DNA of 64,000 bases from Phyllobacterium sp. OV277 (lineage in GTDB: Bacteria; Pseudomonadota; Alphaproteobacteria; Rhizobiales; Rhizobiaceae). The stretch is taken from the NCBI RefSeq assembly GCF_900104355.1, contig NZ_FNIY01000002.1, positions 806,001 through 870,000 on the forward strand, read 5' to 3'. The translations under genes and the position numbers were made by a program. Positions 63,392 through 64,000 of the stretch are shown here, one piece after another. The notes below the pieces were generated by a model. That model did no database searches. It was given only the letters and a program-made list of their open reading frames with translations, and was not told the origin of the DNA. The number at the start of each line of letters is the position of its first letter. Position 1 is the first letter of the stretch.

Positions 63392-63756
63392 GCGTATAAG
63401 TGCCTGCCTTAGACAGACCCTCGATGTGGCCGGGACGATAATCCCAGCCGATGCCGCGATGTCTGTTGGTTTGATCCGTAAGACTTGGCTTGAGCGTGCG
63501 ACGCGCTAGATAGCGGGCAAAGCGCAAGGATACAAGAGCAATTTTGCGTTAAATTTCTTGACTCTCTTATAATCCTCACCTTATAAGCGCCCAACGACTG
63601 GCGTGGGGGATTCTCCGCGCCGTTTGTTTTTGAGTCTGGATGCCCAAATTCGCAAGGATAGAAAGCATCTTTCGATTAATATGTCACGACTGACAAAAAG
63701 ACGGTTATTGCCTTTAAACCGGCAAAAAACCGAACCGAACGCCGAAAGGGCATAAA
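63392..63756. other. tRNA-Ser to rplU intergenic region and rplU leader
   Basis: 365 bases. It contains a sigma-70-type promoter at 63558-63587. The leader from there to the rplU ATG is about 165 bases, long enough for post-transcriptional control, though no known ribosomal-protein leader structure was recognised. Confidence 0.55.
63558..63587 (+). promoter_or_regulatory. Promoter for rplU
   Basis: TTGACT (63558-63563), an 18-base spacer, TATAAG (63582-63587). Good housekeeping sigma-factor match. Confidence 0.65.
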
Positions 63757-64000
63757 ATGTTCGCAGTCATCAAAACTGGTGGTAAGCAGTATCGCGTTGC
63801 CGCCAATGACCTTCTGAAGGTCGAGAAAGTTGCCGGCAATGCCGGTGATATCGTTCAATTTGCCGAAGTTCTGATGGTTGGTGTCGGTGCAGACGCTACG
63901 ATCGGTGCTCCGACCGTTGGCGGCGCGCTGGTAACAGCTGAAGTCGTCGAGCAGGGCCGGGCGCGCAAGGTTATCGCTTTCAAGAAGCGTCGCCGCCAGA
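63757..64000 (+). CDS. rplU: Ribosomal protein L21, 5' part (3' end outside window)
   Basis: 81 residues visible of about 102 or more. [20 protein letters not shown] and [20 protein letters not shown] are diagnostic for bL21; the last visible part ([10 protein letters not shown]) is the basic RNA-binding end of the conserved domain. It binds 23S rRNA in the large subunit. GAAAGG lies 8-13 bases upstream of the ATG. rpmA would be expected next. Confidence 0.96.
   Translation, partial: MFAVIKTGGKQYRVAANDLLKVEKVAGNAGDIVQFAEVLMVGVGADATIGAPTVGGALVTAEVVEQGRARKVIAFKKRRRQ

Overview
This window reads as a chromosomal segment of an alphaproteobacterium of the order Hyphomicrobiales, close to the Brucella/Ochrobactrum/Phyllobacterium group. 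The reasons are the Ala/Lys/Pro-rich extension on the ATP synthase beta subunit, the PhyR-NepR-EcfG general stress response, HWE/HisKA_2 histidine kinases, an imuA-imuB-dnaE2 cassette behind a GTTC-N7-GTTC LexA box, a CtrA-type site, and rhizobial small families (DUF768, DUF1328, DUF3309, DUF1127). The lineage is inferred from resemblance only. I see no insertion sequence, prophage or CRISPR array.

Layout. 1-4034: end of the atp operon (atpA partial, atpG, atpD, atpC). 4103-5053: an AT-richer signal peptidase I gene. 5083-9533 (minus): rppH, a divergent polysaccharide deacetylase, ctpA and an EnvC-like activator, an envelope set with a CtrA-like box upstream. 9907-12013: two glycosyltransferases that converge and overlap at their tails. 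12201-24870: a general-stress island with phyR, nepR and ecfG, a single-domain receiver whose phospho-acceptor Asp is Glu, a Crp/Fnr regulator, two sensor kinases and many small membrane or stress proteins. I found six exact GGAAC-N16-CGTT promoters in the window, five of them in this island, plus weaker variants.

24867-30371 (minus): SOS mutasome imuA-imuB-dnaE2. 30463-35003: an Lrp regulator divergent from a saccharopine/lysine dehydrogenase-family gene, then an NMT1/SsuA-type ABC importer. 35040-39052 (minus): two MHS-family symporters flanking an M29 aminopeptidase. 39358-40038: a Tat-exported Fe-type superoxide dismutase behind an exact stress promoter. 40937-43543: a basic orphan protein, an array of GTAACG-type repeats, and a compact MCE/lipoprotein/membrane microprotein/XRE cluster. 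This last region is the least explained part of the window.

43674-50972: sugar uptake and oxidation (AraFGH-like ABC transporter, aldose 1-epimerase, sugar dehydrogenase) divergent from a GntR regulator and galactonate dehydratase, with a 10-bp perfect inverted repeat between them. 51098-60992: a run of tiny membrane proteins leading into kdpF-kdpA-(59-aa protein)-kdpB-kdpC, a terminator-like hairpin, then kdpD-kdpE and a ptsN paralogue. 61086-64000: a small hypothetical protein, a dapA-type gene, small proteins including DUF1127, tRNA-Ser(CGA) and the start of rplU.

How the parts relate: the stress sigma factor probably drives many of the small envelope genes, the periplasmic SOD and perhaps the MCE cluster. 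The Kdp system and the linked PtsN form a potassium-homeostasis unit with possible extra microprotein subunits. The sugar cluster feeds an oxidative galactose/arabinose-type route whose last steps are not in this window.
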